From Flavobacterium sp. (GTDB lineage: Bacteria > Bacteroidota > Bacteroidia > Flavobacteriales > Flavobacteriaceae), in NCBI GenBank assembly GCA_023251135.1, contig JAHEZJ010000035.1:9287-69757 (forward strand): DNA of 60,471 bases. Reading direction: 5' to 3'. The translations under genes were made by a program, and so were the position numbers. The notes under the pieces were generated by a model. It saw only the letters and a program-made list of their open reading frames with translations. It ran no database searches and was not told the DNA's origin. Positions within the stretch are counted from its first letter, which is position 1. Each line of letters opens with the position of its first letter. Of this stretch, positions 34,266 to 43,396 are shown in pieces.

Positions 34266-35669
34266 ATGAATACAAAATATTCAGATCTAATCAATCAAAC
34301 CTATTACTTTCCACAAGCGGAATTCAAATTAAACAAAGACAATCTTCAATTTCACAATATCGATTTGATGAAATTGGTAGAGCAATATGGTACGCCATTA
34401 AAGTTTACATATTTGCCGCAGATTTCAGAGAACATCAACAAGGCAAAAGCCTGGTTCAGAAAATCAATGGAAAAAAACAAGTACGATGCAAAGTACTACT
34501 ACTGTTATTGCACAAAAAGCTCTCATTTTGAATACATTATGAATGAAGCTTTCAAGAACAACATTCACATCGAAACATCATCAGCTTTTGATGTTAATAT
34601 TGTAGAGAATTTACTTGAAAATGGCAAAATCAACAAAAGTACTTATGTTATCTGCAATGGTTTCAAGAGAGACGAATACATTACCAATATTGCAAGATTA
34701 ATCAACAGCGGACATAAAAACACTATTCCAATCATTGATAACTACGAAGAATTAGATTTACTTCAGGCGGAAATCAAAGGGAAATTCAAAATCGGAATTC
34801 GTATTGCAGCGGAAGAAGAACCTAAATTCGAGTTTTATACATCAAGATTAGGAATCGGATATAAAAACATCGTTTCGTTCTATAAAAAACAAATTCAGGA
34901 GAATGATAAACTAGAGCTTAAAATGCTTCACTTTTTTATCAATACCGGAATAAATGATACCTCATATTACTGGAATGAGTTGGTAAAATGTATCAAAGTA
35001 TACATTGCACTTAAAAAGGAATGCCCTACCCTTGACGGATTAAATATCGGAGGCGGTTTCCCAATTAAAAACTCTCTTGCTTTTGAATATGACTATCAGT
35101 ACATGATTGACGAAATCATCAATCAGATTAAAATTGCATGTGATGAAGCTGAAGTAGATGTACCAAATATCTTTACAGAATTTGGATCTTTTACAGTAGG
35201 TGAAAGCGGTGGAGCGATCTATCAGATTTTATATCAAAAACAACAAAATGACAGGGAAAAATGGAACATGATTGATTCTTCATTCATTACCACTTTACCG
35301 GATACCTGGGCTATAAACAAACGTTTTATCATGTTGGCCGTAAACCGCTGGAACGATACTTACGAGCGGGTTTTATTGGGCGGTTTGACTTGTGATAGTG
35401 ACGATTATTACAACTCAGAGCAAAACATGAATGCCATTTATTTGCCTAAATACAACAAAGAAAAACCTTTGTATATTGGTTTCTTTAATACTGGTGCGTA
35501 TCAGGAAACCATTGGAGGTTATGGCGGTTTACACCACTGCCTGATTCCACAACCTAAACATATCTTAATAGATCGTGACGAAAATGGTATTTTAGCCACT
35601 GAAGTTTTCTCAGAACAGCAAACTTCTGACGATGTGTTAAAGATTTTAGGATACACTAAAAAAGTATAA
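34266..35669 (+). CDS. speA: Arginine decarboxylase, PLP-dependent (fold III)
   Basis: 467 aa, the short form used in Bacteroidota rather than the 630-660 aa enzyme of E. coli. It makes agmatine from arginine, the entry to polyamine synthesis. A PLP barrel is visible: CYCTKSSHFEYIMNEA holds the PLP Lys in the position of the usual YAxKA, then GIRIAAEEEP, LNIGGGFPI (phosphate-binding Gly loop), IFTEFGSFTVGES and FNTGAYQE. It lies 105 bases upstream of a deoxyhypusine-synthase-like gene. A 240-base leader suggests post-transcriptional control. Confidence 0.88.
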   Translation: MNTKYSDLINQTYYFPQAEFKLNKDNLQFHNIDLMKLVEQYGTPLKFTYLPQISENINKAKAWFRKSMEKNKYDAKYYYCYCTKSSHFEYIMNEAFKNNIHIETSSAFDVNIVENLLENGKINKSTYVICNGFKRDEYITNIARLINSGHKNTIPIIDNYEELDLLQAEIKGKFKIGIRIAAEEEPKFEFYTSRLGIGYKNIVSFYKKQIQENDKLELKMLHFFINTGINDTSYYWNELVKCIKVYIALKKECPTLDGLNIGGGFPIKNSLAFEYDYQYMIDEIINQIKIACDEAEVDVPNIFTEFGSFTVGESGGAIYQILYQKQQNDREKWNMIDSSFITTLPDTWAINKRFIMLAVNRWNDTYERVLLGGLTCDSDDYYNSEQNMNAIYLPKYNKEKPLYIGFFNTGAYQETIGGYGGLHHCLIPQPKHILIDRDENGILATEVFSEQQTSDDVLKILGYTKKV

Positions 35670-35774
35670 AAAAATACCTGCCAAATAAAACTTAATAAAT
35701 ATAAAATTATTAATTTGCAGTACCACTAAAAGGTTAAACTTTTAATTCAAAAAAAAATAAAAAAACAAGAACAA

Positions 35775-36743
35775 ATGAAAGGACCAATCAGTCAGTTTAT
35801 TGAAAAACATTATTTACACTTCAACTCTGCCTCTTTAGTTGATGCTGCAAAAGCATACGAGCAACAATTGGCAAACGGAGCTAAAATGATGGTAAGTATG
35901 GCTGGCGCTATGAGTACAGCAGAAATTGGTAAAATTTTTGCCGAAATTATTAGACAAGATAAAGTACAAATTATTTCTTGTACTGGAGCCAATCTAGAAG
36001 AAGACATCATGAACTTAGTGGCACACTCACACTACGAAAGAGTGCCAAACTATCGTGATTTAACACCTGAAGACGAATGGGCTTTATTAGAAAGAGGATT
36101 AAACCGTGTTACAGACACTTGTATCCCAGAACATGAAGCATTCCGTCGTTTACAAAAACACATTTACAAAATCTGGAAAGATGCCGATGATAAAGGAGAA
36201 CGTTATTTTCCTCATGAATTCATGTACAAAATGTTGTTATCAGGCGTTTTAGAAGAATACTACGAAATTGATTTAAAAGACAGCTGGATGTATGCCGCTG
36301 CCGAGAAAAATTTACCTATTATTGTTCCGGGTTGGGAAGACAGTACAATGGGAAATATCTTTGCTTCATATGTAATCAAAGGTGAATTAAAAGCCTCTAC
36401 GATGAAATCAGGTATTGAGTACATGACTTTCCTTGCAGACTGGTATCCAAAAAATAGCACTAACGGAATTGGATTCTTCCAAATTGGTGGTGGTATTGCA
36501 GGAGATTTCCCTATTTGTGTGGTACCAATGTTGTACCAGGATATGGAAATGCACGATGTTCCATTCTGGAGCTATTTCTGTCAAATTTCAGATTCAACAA
36601 CCAGTTACGGTTCCTATTCTGGAGCAGTTCCAAACGAAAAAATCACTTGGGGTAAATTAGATATTAAAACCCCTAAATTTATTATTGAGTCGGACGCTAC
36701 AATTGTTGCTCCATTAATTTTTGCTTATTTATTAGATTTATAG
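35775..36743 (+). CDS. Deoxyhypusine-synthase-like protein (polyamine metabolism)
   Basis: 322 aa, cytoplasmic. Deoxyhypusine-synthase fold with NAD-binding stretches AKMMVSMAGAMSTAEIGKI and VQIISCTGANLEEDIMN, IGGGIAGDFPICVVPMLYQD, and the catalytic Lys region EKITWGKLDI near residue 295. Bacteria lack the eIF5A target, and bacterial relatives act on free amines; some make homospermidine or use agmatine. Placement after arginine decarboxylase supports an agmatine-related substrate, by inference. Seven bases before the next gene, so co-transcribed with it. Confidence 0.85.
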   Translation: MKGPISQFIEKHYLHFNSASLVDAAKAYEQQLANGAKMMVSMAGAMSTAEIGKIFAEIIRQDKVQIISCTGANLEEDIMNLVAHSHYERVPNYRDLTPEDEWALLERGLNRVTDTCIPEHEAFRRLQKHIYKIWKDADDKGERYFPHEFMYKMLLSGVLEEYYEIDLKDSWMYAAAEKNLPIIVPGWEDSTMGNIFASYVIKGELKASTMKSGIEYMTFLADWYPKNSTNGIGFFQIGGGIAGDFPICVVPMLYQDMEMHDVPFWSYFCQISDSTTSYGSYSGAVPNEKITWGKLDIKTPKFIIESDATIVAPLIFAYLLDL

Positions 36744-36750
36744 GATATTT

Positions 36751-37155
36751 ATGAAAAGAGTTATAGTAGACTACGCTAAACTTACCAACGAAATTTTGAA
36801 CCTTTTGGTAGAGAAATTTCCTGATGGTTATGATGATTCGGATGTAATCCGTTTTAGAAATGCTAAAAACGAATTAGTAGAAGCCGTTGAAGTTCGTACT
36901 GAAGACACTATTTATTTGGTAAAAATTAGTACTAAGCTTGCAGACAGAATCGAAAATTATGATGAAGATGACGATATCGACGTAGACGTGGATACAATCG
37001 AACCGGTTAAAGGTCTTGATCTTGATGATGATATCGACGATGACGACGACGATGACAATCAGGACAAACCAGATGTTGACGGTGGAGATGACGACGACGA
37101 TGACGAAGACAAAGAAGATATTGCTGACGACGAAGATGATGAAGACGAAGATTAA
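36751..37155 (+). CDS. Small protein with a long Asp/Glu-rich tail
   Basis: 134 aa. Residues 1-70 are a compact domain (MKRVIVDYAKLTNEILNLLV; FPDGYDDSDVIRFRNAKNEL; VRTEDTIYLVKISTKLADRI). Residues 72-134 are almost all Asp and Glu, with runs of six to seven Asp. I recall close relatives in Flavobacteria sometimes labelled DNA primase, but no primase motif is present. The tail may bind metal, polyamines or basic proteins; inference. It follows the deoxyhypusine-synthase-like gene by seven bases and is followed by a terminator. Confidence 0.75.
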   Translation: MKRVIVDYAKLTNEILNLLVEKFPDGYDDSDVIRFRNAKNELVEAVEVRTEDTIYLVKISTKLADRIENYDEDDDIDVDVDTIEPVKGLDLDDDIDDDDDDDNQDKPDVDGGDDDDDDEDKEDIADDEDDEDED

Positions 37156-37176
37156 GCAATCTTTTTCAAAATAAAT

Positions 37177-37206
37177 AAAAGGAACTCTATGCGGGTTCCT
37201 TTTTTT
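37177..37206 (+). terminator. Terminator of the polyamine operon
   Basis: AAAAGGAAC / GTTCCTTTT, 9-bp stem with a 9-nt loop and a run of T's, 22 bases past the acidic protein stop. Confidence 0.8.
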
Positions 37207-37226
37207 ATTATTCCCTAATCACTTCA

Positions 37227-37256
37227 TTTAAATATAGGAAAAATACTATATATTTG
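37227..37256 (+). promoter_or_regulatory. Probable recQ promoter
   Basis: TTTA at 37227-37230, 18 nt, then TATATTTG at 37249-37256 (perfect -7). The transcript would start near 37262, 26 bases before the start codon. Confidence 0.5.
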
Positions 37257-37287
37257 TTTTTATTCTTTTTCCGTAATTGCCAACGCC

Positions 37288-39396
37288 ATGACCTCAGAAA
37301 TCCTACACGCCAAACTAAAAGAAAATTTTGGATTTGAAAAATTCAGACCCAACCAGGAAACCATCATTAATACGATACTTTCGGGTCAGGATACTTTGGC
37401 TATTATGCCCACCGGAGGAGGAAAATCAATCTGTTTTCAATTACCGGCCTTAGTCTTGCCCGGAATCACCATTGTCATTTCGCCTTTGATCGCCTTAATG
37501 AAAGATCAGGTCGACAGCTTAAAAACAAATGGCATTAATGCCTGTTACATCAACAGCAGCCAAACCAGTCAGGAACAGCAATTTTATATTGACAATTTAA
37601 AATCCAATACTTTCAAATTAGTCTACATTGCACCGGAAAGTCTGTCTTATCTGGATGTGGTTTTTAACGAACTGACCATCAGTCTGATTGCGATCGACGA
37701 AGCACATTGTATTTCTTCCTGGGGTCATGACTTTCGTCCGGCCTATACCAATCTGGGATATTTAAAGAGTCGCTTCCCTTCTACTCCGGTCCTCGCTTTA
37801 ACAGCTACTGCCGATAAGGCGACCCGAACCGATATCGTCAAACAGTTAAAACTTAGAAATCCAAAAACATTCGTTGCCTCGTTTGACCGAAAAAATCTAA
37901 GTCTCGAAGTTCGTCCGGCTCTTGACAGAGTAAAACAAATTATTGATTTTATTGAAAAGAAACCCAATGAATCCGGAATTGTTTACTGCTTAAGCCGAAA
38001 GACCACAGAAGAACTGGCTGAAAAATTAAAGAAAAACGGAATCACCGCCAAAGCCTATCATGCCGGACTCGATAATAAAGTGAGAGCAAAAACTCAGGAT
38101 GAATTTATCAACGACGACTGTCAGGTGGTTTGCGCTACCATTGCCTTTGGTATGGGAATTGACAAATCCAATGTTCGTTGGGTCATTCATTACAATTTAC
38201 CAAAAAACATCGAAGGTTATTATCAGGAAATTGGACGTGCCGGTCGGGACGGACTAGCAGCCGAAACCGTTTTGTTTGAAAGTTATGCCGATGTCATTCA
38301 GCTTCAGAAATTTGCCTCCGAAGGATTAAACTCTGATGTGCAGCTGGCCAAATTAGAAAGAATGAAACAATACGCCGATGCCTTAAGCTGTCGTCGAAAA
38401 ATTCTGCTTTCGTATTTTGGAGAACTCGTAAAAGAAAATTGTGGCAACTGTGATATCTGCAAAAATCCTCCAACATTTTTTGACGGAACTATTTTAGCAC
38501 AAAAAGCACTCTCGGCAATTGTCCGTTTACAGCAATCAGAGCCATTGGCTGTAATTGTTGATTTTTTAAGAGGCTCGAGAAACGCGTATATCTATGAAAA
38601 AAATTATCAAAGCTTAAAAACGTACGGAATTGGCTCCGACATTTCGTGGTACGATTGGAATCAGTATTTAATTCAGCTAATTAATTTGGGCTATCTTGAA
38701 ATTGCCTTTCATCAGCACAATAAAATTTTGCTCACGTCTTTTGCAAAAAAAGTGCTGTTTGAAGGAGAGAAAGTAAAATTGAATACAGTCGTTAAAAAAG
38801 CAATCGACAAAAACGAAATCACAGAGACCAAAACAAAAACCGCAAAAAATTCACTTTTTGAGATTCTTCGAAAACTGCGTTACGAAATTGCCCAGGAAGA
38901 AGAAGTTCCGGCTTACGTAATTTTCAGTGATGCCGCTTTGCGACAAATGGAAACACTACGACCAATGAGCGATGAAGAATTTCTTGCCATCGATGGTGTC
39001 GGAAATGCAAAACTTGAAAAATACGGTTCCGAATTTATAAATGCCATTATAGCATTTCAGAAAGCAAAAAAAACAAATACAAAAGCAAAAAAAGAAAGTA
39101 ATACGTATAAGACTACTTTAGAACTTTTTAAAAATGGCAAAACGGTAACAGAAATTGCGGGAAAAAGAAATTTAGGATATACCACCATTATATCACACTT
39201 AGCCAAACTGTATCTTGATGGCGAAGAGATCGATTTAAGTTCGTTTGTAAGCAATGACGAAGTCAAACAATTGCACAAAGCGCAGATTGAACTCGAATAC
39301 CCTTCTGGCTTAAAACCGTATTTTGACTATTTTGATGAAAAAATATCGTATGATAAAATTCGTTTGGGTCTTGCTATTGTTGAGAAGAACAAGTAA
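37288..39396 (+). CDS. recQ: ATP-dependent DNA helicase RecQ
   Basis: 702 aa. 3'-to-5' helicase acting in recombination repair. Helicase motifs in order: Walker A MPTGGGKSICFQLPAL, DEAH box AIDEAHCISSWGHDFRP, motif III LTATAD, motif IV CLSRKTTEELAEKL, motif VI QEIGRAGRDG. Then the RecQ zinc region (CRRKILLSYFGE, CGNCDIC, four Cys), a winged-helix region, an HRDC domain near residues 540-590 (MSDEEFLAIDGVGNAKLEKYG) and a C-terminal helix-turn-helix extension. Bacteroidota RecQs often carry this longer tail. The motif order and zinc site are complete. Confidence 0.95.
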   Translation: MTSEILHAKLKENFGFEKFRPNQETIINTILSGQDTLAIMPTGGGKSICFQLPALVLPGITIVISPLIALMKDQVDSLKTNGINACYINSSQTSQEQQFYIDNLKSNTFKLVYIAPESLSYLDVVFNELTISLIAIDEAHCISSWGHDFRPAYTNLGYLKSRFPSTPVLALTATADKATRTDIVKQLKLRNPKTFVASFDRKNLSLEVRPALDRVKQIIDFIEKKPNESGIVYCLSRKTTEELAEKLKKNGITAKAYHAGLDNKVRAKTQDEFINDDCQVVCATIAFGMGIDKSNVRWVIHYNLPKNIEGYYQEIGRAGRDGLAAETVLFESYADVIQLQKFASEGLNSDVQLAKLERMKQYADALSCRRKILLSYFGELVKENCGNCDICKNPPTFFDGTILAQKALSAIVRLQQSEPLAVIVDFLRGSRNAYIYEKNYQSLKTYGIGSDISWYDWNQYLIQLINLGYLEIAFHQHNKILLTSFAKKVLFEGEKVKLNTVVKKAIDKNEITETKTKTAKNSLFEILRKLRYEIAQEEEVPAYVIFSDAALRQMETLRPMSDEEFLAIDGVGNAKLEKYGSEFINAIIAFQKAKKTNTKAKKESNTYKTTLELFKNGKTVTEIAGKRNLGYTTIISHLAKLYLDGEEIDLSSFVSNDEVKQLHKAQIELEYPSGLKPYFDYFDEKISYDKIRLGLAIVEKNK

Positions 39397-39409
39397 AACC
39401 AGCTACTTT

Positions 39410-39437
39410 GTCATTTCGACCGAAGGGAGAAATCACA
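39410..39437 (+). repeat. GTCATTTCGACC repeat, copy 1
   Basis: 28-nt element GTCATTTCGACCGAAGGGAG followed by AAATCACA. Two inverted copies follow at 39483 and 39545. Confidence 0.75.
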
Positions 39438-39482
39438 CAAGAAACTCCGCTCCTACAATCTCAATCTTTGTCAAATTTTGCA

Positions 39483-39510
39483 TGTGATTTCTCCCGCTGG
39501 TCGAAATGAC
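39483..39510 (-). repeat. GTCATTTCGACC repeat, copy 2 (inverted)
   Basis: Reverse-oriented copy reading TGTGATTTCTCCCGCTGGTC then GAAATGAC; it differs from copy 3 at three central positions. With copy 1 it can form a large hairpin. Confidence 0.75.
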
Positions 39511-39544
39511 ACACAGTACAGAAATTCAGTTTGGACTCAGCGGA

Positions 39545-39572
39545 TGTGATTTCTCCCTTCGGTCGAAATGAC
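39545..39572 (-). repeat. GTCATTTCGACC repeat, copy 3 (inverted)
   Basis: Exact reverse complement of copy 1, 62 bases beyond copy 2. Copies 1 and 3 could pair perfectly over 28 bp. Confidence 0.75.
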
Positions 39573-39580
39573 ATCAACAA

Positions 39581-39616
39581 AAAAATCCTGTGAAATTTAC
39601 TCCACAGGATTTTTTG
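39581..39616. terminator. Terminator between recQ and the DinB-like gene
   Basis: AAAAATCCTGTG / CACAGGATTTTT, 12-bp stem with a 10-nt loop and T-runs on both strands; serves the minus-strand DinB-like gene and possibly recQ. Confidence 0.75.
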
Positions 39617-39635
39617 TTTTATACTAAAAAGAACT

Positions 39636-40151
39636 TTACAAATAACGCTCTTCAAAAACTTTTTGATGGTGTTTTTGATGACCGATAATTACAAACCCCA
39701 AAGCGCGAACAGAAATCTGAATATTGGAAGCTGTCCCGATTCTTTTGAGCTGCTCTTCGGATAGACTCTTAAAAAACAACAAATTGGAATGTCGTAATGC
39801 AGACAATTCTGTTAGCAAACTCTGAATACTTCTGCTATTTGAATCGGTACTGTTTGCGTAATCATCTTCCTCAAAACTCGGCAAAGGCGTTAAGTCATTT
39901 CTCGAAAATCGCAAAGCGCGGTAAGCAAAAATTCGCTCACAATCCAGAATGTGCTGAATAATATCTTTTATCGTCCACTTTCCTTCTGCATAACGATAGT
40001 CAAATTTATCCATTGGAATATTTTGCACAAATTTGATAAACTCGTGCAATGAAATTTCGAGTTCTTCAAACAAATCTCCATTTCCAACTGCTTTGATATA
40101 ATTGGCATATCCGCCTGAATATTCGTTTTCTGTTAATAGGGCTACGTTCAT
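39636..40151 (-). CDS. DinB-superfamily protein
   Basis: 171 aa, soluble. A four-helix DinB pattern with metal-type His: WTIKDIIQHILDCERIFAYR (His in helix 2) and GHQKHHQKVFEERYL (His cluster in the last helix). Such proteins bind a metal through three His residues. Function unknown; nothing points to SOS. It lies 12 bases after the PEP carboxylase gene, so it is probably in its transcript. A terminator follows it. Confidence 0.82.
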   Translation of the reverse strand: MNVALLTENEYSGGYANYIKAVGNGDLFEELEISLHEFIKFVQNIPMDKFDYRYAEGKWTIKDIIQHILDCERIFAYRALRFSRNDLTPLPSFEEDDYANSTDSNSRSIQSLLTELSALRHSNLLFFKSLSEEQLKRIGTASNIQISVRALGFVIIGHQKHHQKVFEERYL

Positions 40152-40163
40152 TTTTTATAGTTT

Positions 40164-42749
40164 TTAAGCTGAGTTTCTACTGGCATTAGTATTTCCGAAA
40201 AGTGATCTTGTTACGATTTTTTCGTAAACTTTAATCAGCTCTTCGTCTACAATGTTTTCTTTGTTCAATTCGTTAATTCTCAACAAAGCATATTGTTGTA
40301 TTGTCAACAATGGCAATACAATACGCTCTCTTATCTGAATCGATGCTATACCATCAGGGTAATTTTCCATCAGGGTTTTATGTCCTGCAATTTTCAGTAA
40401 AAGACGTTTGGTTTCTGAAAATTCGTCGTAGATAATCTGCCAGAATTCTCCAAACTCAGGATCATTTTTCATATAAGCGGTCAACGGTAAAAATGATTTC
40501 GCCAATGACATCATACTGTTTTCCAACAGCGTTTTGAAAAATAAAGAATTTTGATACAGGTCATGTACTTTGTCCCATTGTCCGCTTTCTTCAAAATATT
40601 TCAAAGCCGATCCAACTCCGAAGAATCCCGGTACGTTTTGTTTCAACTGACTCCAGGAACCCACAAAAGGAATCGCTCTTAAGTCAGCAAAATCCAATGA
40701 TTCTGACTTACTTCTTTTAGACGGACGGCTTCCGATATTGGTTTTGGAGTAATATTTTAACGTACTCATTTTTTCCAAATAAGGAATAAATTTAGGGTGA
40801 TTCTTAAAACTCAAATATTTTTCATACCCTAAATCAGCCAGTTGCGTTAGAATTTTAGTTTCCTCTGCGCTCAGCTCATTTTTTTCTTTACTAAAAACCT
40901 GATTGGTGACTCCGGCACTCAATAAGTTCTCAATATTATAACGACAGGAATCCAACGTTCCAAAATTAGAACTGATCGTTTGTCCCTGAACGGTAATCTG
41001 AATTTCGTTATTCTCAATTTTCGGACCTAAAGAAGCATAAAATTTATGTGTTTTTCCTCCTCCACGAGCCGGAGGTCCGCCACGACCATCAAAGAAAATT
41101 ACTTTTATACCGTATTGTCTTGAAATTTCGGTCAGCGAAATTTTTGCCTGATAAATACTCCAGTTAGCCATCAAATAACCACCATCCTTTGTTCCATCAG
41201 AGAAACCTAACATAATAGTTTGCTTATTCCCTCTGGATTCAAGGTGTTTAGAGTACTCCGGATTGTTGTACAATTGTTCCATAATTTGATGCGCATTCTG
41301 TAAATCATCAACCGATTCAAAAAGCGGAATTATGTCAACCGTTGGGTTTTCCCAATTGTTCAAACGAATCATTGCGAAAGTCTCCATGACATTCAGCGCA
41401 CTTTCATTGTTACTGATAATATAACGATTGGCACCAAACTCACCGTTTCCTTGCTGAATTGTTTTAATCGTCTGAACAGATTCCAAAGTAGATCTCGTAA
41501 TTTCATCTTCAAAGTCAGCAGGATTCAAGTCACCTTTTACTTTTGACAAAACTCCCAGTTTCTCTTCTTCCGACAAATCAAAATAATTCTGCGGAAATAT
41601 CTGCGAACCAGAATTCAAATAATAATTCACCACATCCTTAAATACAGCATTGTGAATTTTACTATTCTGACGAATATCTAAAGTGGCAAAGTGAAAACCA
41701 AACAAATTAATTTTTACTAAAAAAGCTTCCAGTTCATCTAAATAAAGAGATTGATGTTTTTCAATAATAATGGTTCTAATTTTGTTTAACTGCGTCAATA
41801 ACTCCTCTAAAGTAATGTAAATCTCTCCTTTCGAATAGAACACCGAACGGTAAAGTTTATGTTCAAGTTCTGACACCAAAGTATCTACACCTGAGAATGT
41901 TAACTTACGTTTCAAATTTCTCATTTCAACATAGTAGCACTTCAAAATTGAGGTACGCAAACGCTCCGCTACTTTTAAAGTAATCTCGGTAGTAACAAAA
42001 GGATTTCCGTCACGATCCCCTCCTGGCCAGAAACCTAATTTGATCAATTGGTTCTGAATTGCATTCCCCTGAAGGATATTTTTCTGCAAATAATGAACAA
42101 TTTCACCCGAAGTTGCATAGAATACATTCTCCAAATACCAGATCAAACTTACTGCTTCATCATACGGATTTGGCTTTTCGTTCTGAATAAAAGGAGTTTT
42201 TCCAAGTTGTGCCAGTAATTGTTTGATTTTCAGCAAATCATTTAAACGAATAGCATCGGTCAAATCATTGATGATCCCCAAAACCGGACCCGGATAAAAT
42301 TGCGTTGGATGCGCCGTTAAGACCGTTCTGACATTAAAGCTTTCCAAAAATTCAATCAACTCATCATTCTTTTCCTTGGCATCTGATTTTTCTTTAATAT
42401 CGCGTAACGAACCGCGTCCTTCCATATTATTAACCTCCGGAAATGCTGCATCCTCGATCGCGTCGAACAATACGATCTGACGTTCAATGTATTGAATGAA
42501 TCGAAACATAAGATCGATTTTATCCTTTTCGGAAGCATCATTCAGATATTTGTTAGAGAAGAAATTGACAATCTCTTTAGGTGTTTCCTGCTTTTTAAAT
42601 CCCGTTTCACAAGTCTCTGTAAACAAGGGAAGTAGGACTCCTGTATTGTCAATGGAATCAAAAGGCAGTGTTATAAAAACACTATTGTAAATATGGTATT
42701 TTGAAAGAACATCCTGATTAAAACGTTCAATTTTTGGTAACGTGTACAT
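40164..42749 (-). CDS. ppc: Phosphoenolpyruvate carboxylase
   Basis: 861 aa, slightly short of the usual 880-930. It fixes bicarbonate on phosphoenolpyruvate to replenish oxaloacetate. Catalytic His in VLTAHPTQFYPG near residue 140, GFWPGGDRDGNPFVT, the loop FDGRGGPPARGGG (phosphate-binding), and GFSDGTKDGGYLMANW. The C-terminal end ASRNSA keeps the family NTG-like ending only loosely. The downstream DinB-like gene starts 12 bases later. No allosteric control can be read from the sequence. Confidence 0.96.
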   Translation of the reverse strand: MYTLPKIERFNQDVLSKYHIYNSVFITLPFDSIDNTGVLLPLFTETCETGFKKQETPKEIVNFFSNKYLNDASEKDKIDLMFRFIQYIERQIVLFDAIEDAAFPEVNNMEGRGSLRDIKEKSDAKEKNDELIEFLESFNVRTVLTAHPTQFYPGPVLGIINDLTDAIRLNDLLKIKQLLAQLGKTPFIQNEKPNPYDEAVSLIWYLENVFYATSGEIVHYLQKNILQGNAIQNQLIKLGFWPGGDRDGNPFVTTEITLKVAERLRTSILKCYYVEMRNLKRKLTFSGVDTLVSELEHKLYRSVFYSKGEIYITLEELLTQLNKIRTIIIEKHQSLYLDELEAFLVKINLFGFHFATLDIRQNSKIHNAVFKDVVNYYLNSGSQIFPQNYFDLSEEEKLGVLSKVKGDLNPADFEDEITRSTLESVQTIKTIQQGNGEFGANRYIISNNESALNVMETFAMIRLNNWENPTVDIIPLFESVDDLQNAHQIMEQLYNNPEYSKHLESRGNKQTIMLGFSDGTKDGGYLMANWSIYQAKISLTEISRQYGIKVIFFDGRGGPPARGGGKTHKFYASLGPKIENNEIQITVQGQTISSNFGTLDSCRYNIENLLSAGVTNQVFSKEKNELSAEETKILTQLADLGYEKYLSFKNHPKFIPYLEKMSTLKYYSKTNIGSRPSKRSKSESLDFADLRAIPFVGSWSQLKQNVPGFFGVGSALKYFEESGQWDKVHDLYQNSLFFKTLLENSMMSLAKSFLPLTAYMKNDPEFGEFWQIIYDEFSETKRLLLKIAGHKTLMENYPDGIASIQIRERIVLPLLTIQQYALLRINELNKENIVDEELIKVYEKIVTRSLFGNTNASRNSA

Positions 42750-42782
42750 AATCTATTTGTAGTTGGTTGGTTAATTGGTCAT

Positions 42783-42811
42783 AAAAAAACCCCAAGAATA
42801 AACTTGAGGTT
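42783..42811 (-). terminator. Terminator after the Lrp-family gene
   Basis: AACCCCAAG / CTTGAGGTT (one G-U pair on RNA) with a T-run on the minus strand, 28 bases past the regulator stop. Confidence 0.7.
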
Positions 42812-42839
42812 ATATTTTGATATAGCATTCAAGAAGATA

Positions 42840-43319
42840 TTACATATTTTTAAAAATAGTATGCATCAAACGCTTCTTATCGTTGATACTTTCTTCTAAT
42901 GAAATCATAGTTTCAGTTCTGTAAACACCATCGATATCATCGATCATGAAGATTACTTCTTTTGCGTGTTTAGTATCTTTTGCTCTGATTTTGCAAAAAA
43001 TATTGAATTTACCTGTCGTTACAGAAGCTACTGTTACGAATGGAATTTGATTGATTCGCTCTAATACAAATTTTGTTTGAGACGTATTATTAAGGAAGAC
43101 ACCCACATAAGCAATAAACGAATACCCTAGCTTATCGTAATCTAAGGCCAATGAAGATCCCATTATTATTCCTGCGTCCTCCATCTTTTTTACTCTAACA
43201 TGCACTGTACCAGCAGATATCAATAGTTTTTTAGCAATGTCAGTAAACGGAACTCTCGTATTGTCTATTAACATATCTAAAATCTGGTGATCTACTTCAT
43301 CTAAACGAAATTTACTCAT
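42840..43319 (-). CDS. Lrp/AsnC-family transcriptional regulator
   Basis: 159 aa, the usual size. N-terminal winged HTH (LDEVDHQILDMLIDNTRVPF; VHVRVKKMEDAGII) and C-terminal RAM/ligand domain (YSFIAYVGVFLNNTSQTKF; NIFCKIRAKDTKHAKEVIF). Such regulators sense an amino acid and form octamers. The effector is unknown. It is monocistronic with a hairpin after it, and not obviously linked to the ppc gene beyond being 90 bases upstream of it on the same strand. Confidence 0.92.
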   Translation of the reverse strand: MSKFRLDEVDHQILDMLIDNTRVPFTDIAKKLLISAGTVHVRVKKMEDAGIIMGSSLALDYDKLGYSFIAYVGVFLNNTSQTKFVLERINQIPFVTVASVTTGKFNIFCKIRAKDTKHAKEVIFMIDDIDGVYRTETMISLEESINDKKRLMHTIFKNM

Positions 43320-43396
43320 AATTCTTTAATTAATATTACTAATTGCTATTACAAAGTATAAAAATATATATAAAAAACAACAAATTCACATAAAAA

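Noticed and set aside
36433-36660. 75-codon plus-strand ORF inside the deoxyhypusine-synthase-like gene
   Set aside because: A different frame of the same strand inside a gene with intact catalytic motifs.
39636-40151. DinB-family names taken as evidence of SOS genes
   Set aside because: The two DinB-superfamily proteins are fold-level matches; no LexA-type box was seen and neither is a polymerase.
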